Source: DATFVA01 sp963815785 (lineage in GTDB: Bacteria > Bacteroidota > Ignavibacteria > Ignavibacteriales > Ignavibacteriaceae). From it: a DNA stretch of 64,000 nt. The stretch lies in the NCBI GenBank assembly GCA_963815785.1, contig CAWFHZ010000007.1, forward strand, positions 806,001-870,000, in the 5' to 3' direction. The notes below the pieces were generated by a model. The model saw only the letters and a list, made by a program, of their open reading frames with translations. It had not been told where the DNA came from and made no database searches. Made by a program: the position numbers and the translations under genes. Positions within the stretch are counted from its first letter, which is position 1. The number at the start of each line of letters is the position of its first letter. This document shows, piece by piece, positions 18,292 to 27,467 of this stretch.

Positions 18292-19303
18292 AAACCTTTT
18301 TCATATTTTTTTGTTACACTCCAGACTATCAGCCTTGCAATGCTATTGAGAATTACAGTCATTACAAAAAGCAGCAAAGCTATCTCAATAAGAGAGCTAA
18401 CATATATATCTGATGTAGCTTCAGTAAATTCATTAGCTAAAACACTGGCCATTGTATGCCCCGGCATGAAAAGCGAGAAAAATATATCAGGACGGTTACC
18501 AATAACCATTGTTACAGCCATTGTTTCGCCAACAGCCCTTCCTAATCCTAACAAAGTTGCTCCAAGTATACCTGATTTAGCGCCGGTTAAAACAACTTTA
18601 ACAACTTCCCATTTTGTAGCTCCCAATGCATAAGCGGCTTCACGCTGAGTATCGGGAATTGATTTCATTATATCTCTTGAAATAGATGTAATTATCGGAA
18701 GTATCATTATTGTTAATATTAATGCAGCTGCCAGCATTCCAAGTCCGTAGGGAGGTCCCTTGAATAAAAAAATAAATCCAAGGTGATCACCCAGAAAAGG
18801 TTCAACAGTTTTTCGTAACCATGGTGTCATAACAAAAATGCCGAACAAACCATACACAATACTTGGAATAGCCGCAAGAAGTTCTACTAAAAGAGATACA
18901 GGTTGTTCAAGCCATTTAGGGGCAAACTCTGAAAGGAAAATTGCAATACCTACACTTAGAGGTAAAGCGATAACCAGTGCAACCAGTGATGAATATAAAG
19001 TTCCGAAAATAAAAGGAAGTGCACCAAAATCATCGTGTACGGGATCCCAACTTAGACTTGTAATAAATCCCCAACCGAATTTTTCAATAGAGGGAATTGA
19101 TTTGCGCGTCATTTCGTAAACCATTAGTACTACAAGGGAGAGCAGAATAAAGGCAAATAATCTTGTGATATTTTCAAAAACAAAATCACCAATATTTTTA
19201 CCAGTGGTACCGAATTTAAAAAAGAAGCAGCAGGCGAAGGAATTGTGTTCCTATCAGCCTGCTGCAAACTATTTTTTTCTTGATTTTTTTTCTTAAATGG
19301 CAT
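18288..19303 (-). CDS. pstC: Phosphate ABC transporter permease PstC, N-terminal frameshift
   Basis: The long frame begins at 19124 (MVYEMTRKSIPS) inside the first membrane helix, so it lacks the N-terminus. Upstream in the same frame the sequence reads FGTTGKNIGDFVFENITRLF, then AFILLSLVVLMVYEM, a normal PstC start region, but it meets a stop before any start codon. An ATG at 19303 overlaps the pstS stop (TAATG) and opens MPFKKKNQEKNSLQQADRNT; the two frames join if one base is added in the A6 run at 19218-19223. The result is 338 aa, normal for PstC. The coupling loop reads SIPDTQREAAYALGATKW. It pairs with PstA as the phosphate channel. Confidence 0.88.
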
Positions 19304-20334
19304 TATTTAACGGAAATCTGCTCAATCTTTTTTTCATCTAATTTTACAACTTCCTTTGGAAGAGGTGCGTAATATAAGTCTTTTGCATATTTTTCGCCAT
19401 CTGTTACAGCCCATTTTAAGAAATTCACAATAGCTTTTGCTTTGGTTTTATCCTTCATGTCTTTATAAATAAGTAACCAGGTGAAACCGGCGATAGGATA
19501 AGAATCTTTGCCATCGGCATCAGTTATTTCAACTCTTAAATCTTCAGGCATATTTTTAATAAAACCAGCGGCTGCAGCAGAAACTGCATCAAAAGTCGGC
19601 AGTACAAAATTACCTGCTTTGTTTTTCAGTGCCGCATAAGGCAAACCGTTTTTCTCAGCATATGCAAGTTCAACATAACCAATTGATCCTTCGGTTTGCT
19701 TCACAAGTCCGGCAACGCCTTCATTTCCCTTACCGCCTAGACCAACAGGCCAGTCAACAGAGGTTCCCTGTCCAACTTTTTTCTTCCAGTAATCACTTAC
19801 TTTTGAAAGGTAACCTGTATAAATATTTGTTGTACCGCTTCCATCTGAACGATGAGTCACGAATATAGCTTCGTCCGGAAGGTTTAATCCACTATTAATA
19901 GAAGTTATTCTTTTATCATTCCATTTTGTGATATACCCCATATAAATATCTGCAAGAACTCCGGGTGTAAGCTTTAACCCTTTACCAACAGAAGGTAAAT
20001 TGTATGTTACAACAACTGCACCCATAACTGTTGGGATGTGTAGTATTTCTGTTCCCTGTTTCTGTTTTACCTGATCCATTTGTTCCTGAGTCATCGGTGC
20101 ATCTGAAGCTCCGAAATCAACAGTACCCTCGATAACCTGTTTTATTCCGCCACCGCTGCCGATTGACTGATAATTAAATTCGATTCCTGTTTTCTGATGA
20201 TATACATCGAACCATTTTGAGTAAATAACATAAGGAAAAGTTGCACCTGCTCCGTTTAATTTTAACTGAGCCATAGCCATAGAGGACAATCCCAACAACA
20301 TAGCAACTACCAGTGACCAGATTTTGATTTTCAT
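19303..20334 (-). CDS. pstS: Periplasmic phosphate-binding protein PstS
   Basis: A 343-residue secreted protein. Residues 1-22 form a signal peptide ending AMA. Phosphate-ligand segments of the PstS family are present: GAGATFPYVIYSKW, SIGSGGGIKQVIEGTVDFGA, HRSDGSGTTNIYTGYLSK and TEGSIGYVELAYA. It captures phosphate in the periplasm and delivers it to PstCA. It lies 35 bp after the porin gene and its stop overlaps the restored pstC ATG. Regulation is probably by the Pho box upstream of the porin. Confidence 0.95.
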   Translation of the reverse strand: MKIKIWSLVVAMLLGLSSMAMAQLKLNGAGATFPYVIYSKWFDVYHQKTGIEFNYQSIGSGGGIKQVIEGTVDFGASDAPMTQEQMDQVKQKQGTEILHIPTVMGAVVVTYNLPSVGKGLKLTPGVLADIYMGYITKWNDKRITSINSGLNLPDEAIFVTHRSDGSGTTNIYTGYLSKVSDYWKKKVGQGTSVDWPVGLGGKGNEGVAGLVKQTEGSIGYVELAYAEKNGLPYAALKNKAGNFVLPTFDAVSAAAAGFIKNMPEDLRVEITDADGKDSYPIAGFTWLLIYKDMKDKTKAKAIVNFLKWAVTDGEKYAKDLYYAPLPKEVVKLDEKKIEQISVK

Positions 20335-20369
20335 TTATTTCTCCTTTTTATGAATTCACAAATATTAAA

Positions 20370-21416
20370 TTAAAATTCCCAAAAGAGTGTAACTCTCGGA
20401 ACCACATCACTATCAACACCACTTTTTTGATAACTGAATACCTGAACGTTTGGTGTTACACTTACATTTTTAACAGGATTAAATTGAAGTCCTGCCAGTA
20501 TCATACTTCTGCCATCATTATCCATGTTTGTATTAGGATCGGCAGTATCAAATCTACCTACTAGCTGAACTGTTTCACTGAAATTAACATATGCCCAGAC
20601 CGATACACCGAATCCACTCTGACTTTCTAAAGCTGTGGTATCTGAATTTACTGAATTATTCTGCTGTGATTTCAGATAACCTTCAAGACCCACGCTGAAA
20701 CTTCCTTTTTGTCTGAAGTTCAAAAATGCTGCACCTACAAAAGCAGAATTACTTACCATATCATTTGTAAATGGATTGGTAATTTGTGCAAAGGATGCAT
20801 AATCACCATAAACTGTAACTAAAAAATTTGGTGAAGGATCAAATTCCAGCATTCCATAAAATCTTTTGTACTTATTTACCTCAGGTGAATTGCCTGAATT
20901 GTTACCTATTTTAACCCAGTATTTTGCAGTTCCATCCTGATCGAATTTACCTTTTAAATCCACGCCAAGATCACGTGAAGGAACTATTCCATTTAAATCC
21001 ATAATTGTTTTTTCAAGATATCTGTGTCCCCAGGCTCCTTCCGACACATCAAAAGCCGGAGTTGGGGAGATACCAAAAATAAGATCAGAACCATTAAAAA
21101 TATTTTTCCATTTTAACCAGGCATCTTTAACCATAGTGGTAATTTTACCATTGTTGGTAATTTCACCCTGATCAGCTTCAAGGCGAAACCTGCTTGTAAA
21201 ATTATCAGATACATCATAATCAGTTGTGATATAAATTCTCCTGAACTGGAATCCGTTGAGATCTTTTTGATCAGAATTGTGTGAACCAACTACATAGAAG
21301 TAATCACCGAACATCAGTCCGCTGAATTTTGGACCTTTATCCTGTGCAGAAACAGAAGCAACAATAAGAACACTCACCAAAAGAAACCATAGTAAATTTT
21401 TCATAGATTCTTTCAC
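20370..21416 (-). CDS. Phosphate-selective porin (OprO/OprP family)
   Basis: A 348-residue outer-membrane beta-barrel. The signal peptide ends VASVSAQ. The barrel opens with KFSGLMFGDYFYVVGSHN, then RRIYITTDYDVSDNFTSRFR, and ends with a C-terminal aromatic, VTLFWEF. Sequence pattern and its place as first gene before pstS point to a phosphate-selective porin that lets phosphate cross the outer membrane for PstS. The specificity is inferred from context. An AAGGAG ribosome-binding site precedes the ATG, and the Pho box lies 81-120 bp upstream. Confidence 0.85.
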   Translation of the reverse strand: MKESMKNLLWFLLVSVLIVASVSAQDKGPKFSGLMFGDYFYVVGSHNSDQKDLNGFQFRRIYITTDYDVSDNFTSRFRLEADQGEITNNGKITTMVKDAWLKWKNIFNGSDLIFGISPTPAFDVSEGAWGHRYLEKTIMDLNGIVPSRDLGVDLKGKFDQDGTAKYWVKIGNNSGNSPEVNKYKRFYGMLEFDPSPNFLVTVYGDYASFAQITNPFTNDMVSNSAFVGAAFLNFRQKGSFSVGLEGYLKSQQNNSVNSDTTALESQSGFGVSVWAYVNFSETVQLVGRFDTADPNTNMDNDGRSMILAGLQFNPVKNVSVTPNVQVFSYQKSGVDSDVVPRVTLFWEF

Positions 21417-21496
21417 TCCTTGAAAAATAGATTGTATATTTTTTTACATTAGTTTATTAATTGATTTCCAAAGTTATTGCTAACTTCCTCTCCATA

Positions 21497-21536
21497 TGTT
21501 AAGGAACTGTTAATTCTGTATTAAGAAATTGTTAAC
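21497..21536 (-). promoter_or_regulatory. Pho box: four TTAACA-type repeats at 11-bp spacing
   Basis: On the minus strand TTAACA, TTAATA, TTAACA and TTAACA occur with exactly 11 bp between starts (plus-strand GTTAA/ATTAA at 21498, 21509, 21520, 21531). Repeats of 6-7 bp at 11-bp pitch are the known binding pattern of PhoB/PhoP response regulators; TTAACA is the Bacillus PhoP form. It precedes the porin-pstSCAB operon, the expected Pho target. Confidence 0.75.
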
Positions 21537-21666
21537 CCGAAAAATCCCTTCTGCTAAAGTATATTAAAATTAGCAGCTACCATCTAAAAAAAATTCCAAA
21601 TAAATTATTTACTGTTTTTAATTCGGGGAAACAAAACAAGGGAGTCAATTACTTGTTCGCTGAAGA

Positions 21667-21768
21667 ATGGAAAATCCAACTCCAGACCTTATTTCAGAGA
21701 TCCTAGCTGTTTTGCTGATTCAGAAAAATTGGAAAAAACAGGGAAATAATCTTCCGTCTCTCGGGTAA
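21667..21768 (+). CDS. Possible 33-aa open frame, doubtful
   Basis: ATG to TAA encodes MENPTPDLISEILAVLLIQK and 13 more residues, with an amphipathic middle. It has no good ribosome-binding site, no recognised family and no operon partner. It fills the gap between the Pho box and the YtxH terminator and may be chance. Confidence 0.15.
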   Translation: MENPTPDLISEILAVLLIQKNWKKQGNNLPSLG

Positions 21769-21789
21769 GAAAAATCAGAAGCACTTTAA

Positions 21790-21821
21790 AGTAAAAAACC
21801 CGTTGAGGAATCAACGGGTTT
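21790..21821 (-). terminator. Intrinsic terminator of the YtxH gene
   Basis: AAACCCGTTGA (21796-21806) and TCAACGGGTTT (21811-21821) form a perfect 11-bp stem with a 4-base loop. On the minus strand the stem runs into TTTTTT. It lies 25 bp after the stop of the gene at 21846. Confidence 0.9.
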
Positions 21822-21845
21822 AAAATTTAAACGAAATGAAAAATA

Positions 21846-22109
21846 TTAATTAGATACGATCTTCTTGGCATCATCAATAATTGTACTCGCTTTCTTTTTT
21901 CCATCTTTCAGCATTCCATCAACTTTATCTTTACCGGTTTCAACAAGATCATTAACATCATCTATTAAATCATCTGTCTTTTTCGAAATCTTCCTTCTCA
22001 TCTTTTTACCTGAAACTGGAGTATATAACATCGCTAATACACTACCGATGATACCTCCGACAAGTAACCCGGATACAAATCCGGTTAATTTATCCTGTTC
22101 ACTACTCAT
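21846..22109 (-). CDS. YtxH-domain small membrane protein
   Basis: An 87-residue protein. Residues 8-28 are a hydrophobic glycine-rich helix (FVSGLLVGGIIGSVLAMLYT) followed by the YtxH hallmark PVSGKKMRRKISKK. The remaining ~45 residues form a charged amphipathic helix (DDLIDDVNDLVETGKDKVDG). YtxH proteins are small, often stress-linked and of uncertain role; the helix anchors to the inner membrane with the rest in the cytoplasm. Upstream AGGAGG-type ribosome-binding site and the downstream terminator show it is a single-gene transcript. Confidence 0.85.
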   Translation of the reverse strand: MSSEQDKLTGFVSGLLVGGIIGSVLAMLYTPVSGKKMRRKISKKTDDLIDDVNDLVETGKDKVDGMLKDGKKKASTIIDDAKKIVSN

Positions 22110-22185
22110 AATTCCTCCTTAATTAAATTGTATAATAGAATATAGCAGAAGTACACTAAGTAAACGTTACCACTATCACATTGAG

Positions 22186-22920
22186 TTATCTGCCTATAGC
22201 AAAGAATTTTATAAGAACCATTCCAGCAATAAATCCACCTACATGCGCTCCGTACGCCACTCCGCCACCCTGTGCATCACCACCAAGTAATCCAAGTCCG
22301 CTGATTATTTGAAATAAAAACCAAAGTCCGATTACTGCAATTGCTGGTAAATCTGTAAGAAAATAAAACATAATTACACTAACCCGTTTTTTCGGGTAAA
22401 GTAGTAAGTAAGCGCCCAGCACTCCTGATATAGCACCTGAAGCACCAAGTGTAGGTATTAAAAGATCACCATTCATCAATAACGTTGAATAAACATGTGC
22501 CAGTGAAGCGAGTATTCCGCAAACTAGGTAGAAGATAAGATAACGGAAATGTCCAATTTTATTTTCAATATTATCTCCAAATATCCAGAGAAACAGCATG
22601 TTTCCGAATATATGTGCTATGCTTCCATGCATAAAAATGGAAGTAAACAAAGTTATGTAAACAGAAATAGGTGTTACACCAAGTCCGGGGATAGTATATC
22701 TCTCTCCTGTAGATGGATTCTCATAAGATTGATCTTGTGAAACAATATCTTTTCCTGTTAATATTTCTGCAGGGACAGTGGAAAACTCATAAGTAAATTT
22801 TTCATTGTTTCCCAGATTCTGCAGGAAAACAAAAACTAAAATATTAACAAGGATTAATAAATAATTTATATAAGGAGTGATTGTCCGGTCACGGTTATCA
22901 TCACCGATAGGGAAGAGCAT
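22186..22920 (-). CDS. Rhomboid family intramembrane serine protease
   Basis: A 244-residue polytopic protein with six or so membrane helices. The catalytic serine lies in GASGAISGVLGAYLLLYP and the catalytic histidine in GAHVGGFIAGMVL. The helix-2 marker HGSIAHIFGNMLFLWIFGDN is intact, as is the N-terminal RTITPYINYLLI typical of bacterial rhomboids. A ~35-residue loop after helix 1 (residues ~35-75) is the usual L1 loop. It cleaves membrane-anchored substrates; none can be named from the neighbours. Confidence 0.92.
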   Translation of the reverse strand: MLFPIGDDNRDRTITPYINYLLILVNILVFVFLQNLGNNEKFTYEFSTVPAEILTGKDIVSQDQSYENPSTGERYTIPGLGVTPISVYITLFTSIFMHGSIAHIFGNMLFLWIFGDNIENKIGHFRYLIFYLVCGILASLAHVYSTLLMNGDLLIPTLGASGAISGVLGAYLLLYPKKRVSVIMFYFLTDLPAIAVIGLWFLFQIISGLGLLGGDAQGGGVAYGAHVGGFIAGMVLIKFFAIGR

Positions 22921-22939
22921 TAAGAAATCTCCACTTTAT

Positions 22940-24644
22940 TTATATTGAAACTACTAAATTTTTCTTATTAAAAAACGGATTGATTATTAGTGCTATCAGA
23001 ATAAGAATGAGACACCCGATAACATTATACCAGAGAAATGGAATTGTAGTAAAAAGATAGCAGGAAAGCACAACAAGTTCAGCAATTATTGCTGCTATAA
23101 AAGTCGGAGTTCCTGAAACTTTTTTCAGGTAAAACGCAACCAGGAAAATTCCGAGTATTGTTCCATAAACGAGCGAACCAAGAATATTAACTGCTTCAAT
23201 TAATGACCCCAGTTTATTTGCAAAAAGAGCGAATGTGATTGCATATGCTCCCCAAATTACAGTTGCAAACTTTGATACAAATAAGTAATGTTTTTCCGGA
23301 GCATCTTTTTTAATCATCCGTTTATATATGTCAATTACTGTGGTGGATGCAAGTGCATTTAGCTCTGCAGAAGTTGAAGACATCGATGCCGAAAATATTG
23401 CAGCGAGTATTAACCCTATTAAACCCGCAGGGAGAAAATGAATAATGTAATTTATAAAAATGTAATTTGTATCATTAGTATCTGCTCCCGGATTTGCTTT
23501 GATTATTAGGTTTTTTGCTTCATTTCGAAGATTATTTGCTTGCTCCTGATTCAATTTTATTTCACTCACCAATTTTTCTGTTTGATCATTTATACCGGAA
23601 TGAATTGATACAAGCATTTCCTGTAATTTTTTCCGTTTTTCGGAATGAACGAGGTTGAATTCATTTTTTATTTGTTGATATTGAGTAGCCATAATTACTT
23701 TTCTCTAAACTACTTATGGTAACAGGATTAAAGAATAATGGGGGAGTTACGAACTGATAAAGGACAAAAACCATTGCTCCAACAAACAGAATGAAGAATT
23801 GCATTGGAACTTTAACTATTCCGTTGGTTAACAATCCGAACCTGCTTTGTGCCACCGAACTACCTGAAAGGTATCTTTGCACCTGTGACTGATCAGTTCC
23901 AAAATAGGAAAGCATTAAAAACGTGCCACCAATGATCCCTGACCAGAATGTGTAACGATCATTTAGATCGAAGGAGAAATCTATTGCATTTAATTTACCG
24001 AGTTTACCGGCAATATATGCCGCATCAATTGGGGAGACATTTTTAGGGAGGTAGGAAAAAATCATAAAAAAGGCAGTGAACATTCCGGTAGTAATTATAA
24101 TCATCTGTAAAATATGAGTTTGATTAACAGCTTTTGTTCCACCTGTAGCTGTGTAGATAATAACTAATGTCCCCGTTAGTAATATTGTCAAATTAATATT
24201 CCAGCCTAAAATAACAGATAGGATTAATGAGGGTGCAAATATCGTAAATCCCGCCGCCAATCCTCTTTGCATCAGAAACAAAATACTACCGAGTGCCCGG
24301 TTTTTCAAATCAAATCTCTTCTCCAGATATTCGTATGCCGTGTAAACATTCATCTTATGATATAATGGAACAGCTGTAATACTGAGAATTATCATTGCAA
24401 TTGGAAGACCGAGATAAAACTGAACGAAACGCATTCCATCAACGTAAGCTTGCCCCGGCGTTGAAAGAAAAGTAATTGCACTTGCCTGAGTTGCCATTAT
24501 TGAGAGTGCTATAGTAAACCAGCGTGATTTTCTTCCGGCACGAATGTAACCATCAATATCCTCAGTTCCCCTTGTCTTCCATACTCCGTAAATAGTTACA
24601 AAAAGCAGAAAACCAATTAATACAATCCAGTCTAAAAGGGTCAC
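22940..24644 (-). pseudogene. Sodium:solute symporter (SSS family), one frameshift
   Basis: Two frames make one transporter. The first (24644-23661) starts with GTG and carries the family's N-terminal helices and the marker GGTFLMLSYFGTDQSQVQRY, then LSGSSVAQSR. The second (to 22940) holds the last helices, including FSASMSSTSAELNALASTTV. The frames join if one base is removed from the T4 run at 23699-23702 (AAAA on the coding strand), giving ~567 aa. It should import an organic solute with Na+. The GTG start overlaps the TGA of a small membrane protein gene. The secreted PIG-L deacetylase just upstream may supply a product for it, by position only. Confidence 0.85.
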
Positions 24645-24758
24645 TCAAAAACCTTTGTGAAAATGTAAAAGAGTGTTATTAGCACAACCAGGTTCAGAAA
24701 AACTAGTAAATAAATATTATTCCACGATTTTAAGAAAGGCGGACGTTCTTCTACCGGT
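24641..24758 (-). CDS. Small single-span membrane protein overlapping the symporter start
   Basis: On the minus strand an open frame reads IITKPVEERPPFLKSWNNIY, then LLVFLNLVVLITLFYIFTKV, FE and TGA at 24643-24641. It therefore has a short charged N-terminus, one membrane helix and almost no tail, about 40-45 residues. The stop overlaps the symporter GTG by 4 bases (GTGA), which argues for real translational coupling. No ATG, GTG or TTG precedes the helix in this frame; AAGGA lies just before ATAATAACT, so either a rare start codon is used or a base is missing. A partner subunit role is inferred. Confidence 0.55.
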
Positions 24759-24771
24759 TTAGTTATTATCC

Positions 24772-27282
24772 TTAGTTTGATTTTGGTTCATTTTGATTTG
24801 CTGAAATCATGTTAACAAAAATTCTGAATGCACCGGGAACTCCTGCGGGAATTTCCCTGAACCATGAATAACCCGTATAGATGAAAACTCCCTTACCATA
24901 ATTACTATACAGCAAGCCTCCTTCAAGAGGTGATTCGCCGGGGTCATTTCCTGAAAGTACAGCTTTGTAACGCGAATCCCATTTATTTGCAAAGTACAAT
25001 CCTCTTTCCTGTATCCAATCTTCAAAATCCTTTTGCGAAATTTTATTTGGATAATTTAAAATTGGATCGGAGGGGTTTAGAAAAGTAACCGGTGCATCCT
25101 CAACAGTTATTCTATCGTGTGATAATGTTAAAGGATAAGGTCCGATGTTATCAACAACAAGATTAAAGCTTGTATTGTATTGAACTACAAGTGTACCTCC
25201 GTCTTCTACATAATTCAATAATTTTGGCTGATCGACTGATAATCTGTCCCTCGTGTTATAGGCACGGACGCCCATTACTATTGCATCAAATTTATTCAGA
25301 TTTGTTGTATCAATATCATCATCTGAAAGGAGTTTAACATTGTAGCCAAGCTGTTGAAGGTATTCCGGAATAACATCTCCTGAACCCATAATGTAACCGA
25401 TGTTACTAACTGTTTTATTAATATTTAGTCTGATAAGTTTTATTTCGGCAGGGGGAAAAACTGTCTGAATAGGGATATGTGGATAGTCAATTGTGATCAT
25501 AGAATTTGATATTTCTTTTCCTGCTATGGTAGCTATAGCTTTAACCAAAACATCAGATTCGTTGCTTGGAGGAGTTACATTAAATGCAAATGATTTTTCC
25601 CCGCCTTTTTTATTAAGTGAAAAAGAATAATCTGCCGGTTCAATTTTCCATCCATCCGGAACCAGAAGAGTTAATTTTCCGCCGATTTCATTTTTATTGC
25701 TTATAAGCTTTACGACGATTGTTTTGCTCTGTTTATCAGGGAACAGATAGACTTTATCTGAAAAATTTATAGCAACTGCAGGCGTAATTTCAATTGGTCT
25801 GTACTCTTCTCCGTGTACAGGATCAGTCCAGTGATATAAAACCGGAACAGATAAAGTGAAATCATTACTTCCATCTGAAAGAGTGAAATCCGCTACTAAT
25901 GGAGGATCATTTTCCGGTTTACCGATTAATTGCTGATCGGTCACTGTATATGTTCCTTTTTCCGGTTTGTTAACAAGCCAGTAAGGCTGTGTGTATGAAA
26001 TATCTTTTGGAAGTAAAATGTTCTCTTCGGAATGATTGAATTCATTCTCTGTTAATGGTTGATTTATTTTATCGGGAATTTTCTGAAAAGTTACAGAAAT
26101 ATTTTTTAGAGTTAACGGAAATCCGGAACGATTAACAATTCCGGTTGCTATTTTAATTGAGTCCCCGGGTGTAAACGAGTAATCACTTGAGAGCGCTTCA
26201 ATCCATAAACCGGCAGCTGAACGGATAATAGCCAGCAATTCTTTTTTCTTTAACGGAACCCAGTAATCATCTTTTAATTTCTTTAATTCTGAATATGCTT
26301 CCAGTAGTTTAGGCAAGCTTGCTGAAGGATTTTGCGGATTATATTCTTTCTCTATTTCACTTAAAATTTCTCCCACTTTTTCGCCACCTTTAACCCGGTT
26401 CCAGGTAAGATCAATTCCATCAAATAAATCATCCTTTGCCGAATCTCCTTCCAAATATTCAAAATAATTTATTTGTTCGCCCCTGTTAGCCGAGACTCCG
26501 AATCCCTGGCTTTTGTGCATACTTCTGCTTTCGGCAGCAATTTCTGTGTAGGATTTTCCCAACAATGGATTGTAAGCACCAAGATCAATTTTAATTAATT
26601 TTGAAAAATCCTCATTCCTTTTTTCTAAAATCGGACGCCAGGCATTCCAGTATAATCTCTTCGGCTGCCAGGTTTTTACATATTTCAATTGTTCCGGGAA
26701 GGCATTTGGATCACCGGCTAATTTAAAAGCTTCTTTTGCCAAAATTGCCGATGCTGTGTGATGTCCATGTCCGCCTTCACCTGTTCCCGGAAATCGGGTG
26801 ATAATTACATCGGGTCGGAATTTTCTGATAATCCAAACCACATCTGAAAGAATTTTTTGTTTATCCCAGATTTTAAAAGTTTCCTGAGGATTTTTGGAAT
26901 AGCCGAAATCAATTGCACGTGTAAAAAACTGTTCTGCGCCATCTATTCTTCTTGCGGCAAGAAGTTCCTGTGTTCTTATTACTCCAAGTAATTCAGCTTG
27001 TTCGTTGCCAATAAGATTTTGTCCGCCGCTTCCGCGGTTCATTGCACAATACCCTGTCCTCACTAATTTACCTGATTCAAAGTAGGCAAGTGCAGCTGTG
27101 TTTTCATCATCTGGATGTGCAGCAATGTACAGAACACTGCCAAGTACGTTTAATTTTTTAATCGCAAGTTCAAGTTCTGCAGCATTAAGAGTTTTTTCCG
27201 GCTGAGCAAATAGCTGAAGATGAGATAAGAAAAGTATGGCAGTTATTATAAAAATATTTTTTAGATATGCGGACATATTCAT
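24772..27282 (-). CDS. Secreted PIG-L family N-acetylglucosaminyl-type deacetylase
   Basis: A large (~836-residue) secreted protein. ATG at 27282 (MNMSAYLKN) starts the signal peptide ending LFAQ; a TTG 8 codons earlier is less likely. Residues ~35-300 are a PIG-L/LmbE zinc deacetylase with AAHPDDENTAALAYF and the second metal site GEGGHGHHTAS. The middle holds beta-sandwich modules, and the C-terminal ~200 residues (VIPEYLQQLGYNVKLLSDDD, VVQYNTSF, GVFIYTGYSWFREIPAGVPG) look like a glutamine-amidotransferase-like fold. It should deacetylate an amino sugar or related substrate in the periplasm. The substrate is unknown. Downstream are the small membrane protein and symporter. Confidence 0.85.
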   Translation of the reverse strand: MNMSAYLKNIFIITAILFLSHLQLFAQPEKTLNAAELELAIKKLNVLGSVLYIAAHPDDENTAALAYFESGKLVRTGYCAMNRGSGGQNLIGNEQAELLGVIRTQELLAARRIDGAEQFFTRAIDFGYSKNPQETFKIWDKQKILSDVVWIIRKFRPDVIITRFPGTGEGGHGHHTASAILAKEAFKLAGDPNAFPEQLKYVKTWQPKRLYWNAWRPILEKRNEDFSKLIKIDLGAYNPLLGKSYTEIAAESRSMHKSQGFGVSANRGEQINYFEYLEGDSAKDDLFDGIDLTWNRVKGGEKVGEILSEIEKEYNPQNPSASLPKLLEAYSELKKLKDDYWVPLKKKELLAIIRSAAGLWIEALSSDYSFTPGDSIKIATGIVNRSGFPLTLKNISVTFQKIPDKINQPLTENEFNHSEENILLPKDISYTQPYWLVNKPEKGTYTVTDQQLIGKPENDPPLVADFTLSDGSNDFTLSVPVLYHWTDPVHGEEYRPIEITPAVAINFSDKVYLFPDKQSKTIVVKLISNKNEIGGKLTLLVPDGWKIEPADYSFSLNKKGGEKSFAFNVTPPSNESDVLVKAIATIAGKEISNSMITIDYPHIPIQTVFPPAEIKLIRLNINKTVSNIGYIMGSGDVIPEYLQQLGYNVKLLSDDDIDTTNLNKFDAIVMGVRAYNTRDRLSVDQPKLLNYVEDGGTLVVQYNTSFNLVVDNIGPYPLTLSHDRITVEDAPVTFLNPSDPILNYPNKISQKDFEDWIQERGLYFANKWDSRYKAVLSGNDPGESPLEGGLLYSNYGKGVFIYTGYSWFREIPAGVPGAFRIFVNMISANQNEPKSN

Positions 27283-27467
27283 CCAATCCGGTTTGTGAGT
27301 AAACAAATGTATTAGTCTTTTTCTGAATGGGTGAGATTATACAATTTATTCTTTAAAGTTCCAATGAATATATGATAGGCGACAGGTGGTGGGTGATGTT
27401 TGATGGAATTCATTAAGTAAACGCTTTTTTTTATATTTGGTTCATTCTAAACAACAGATTATGACTA

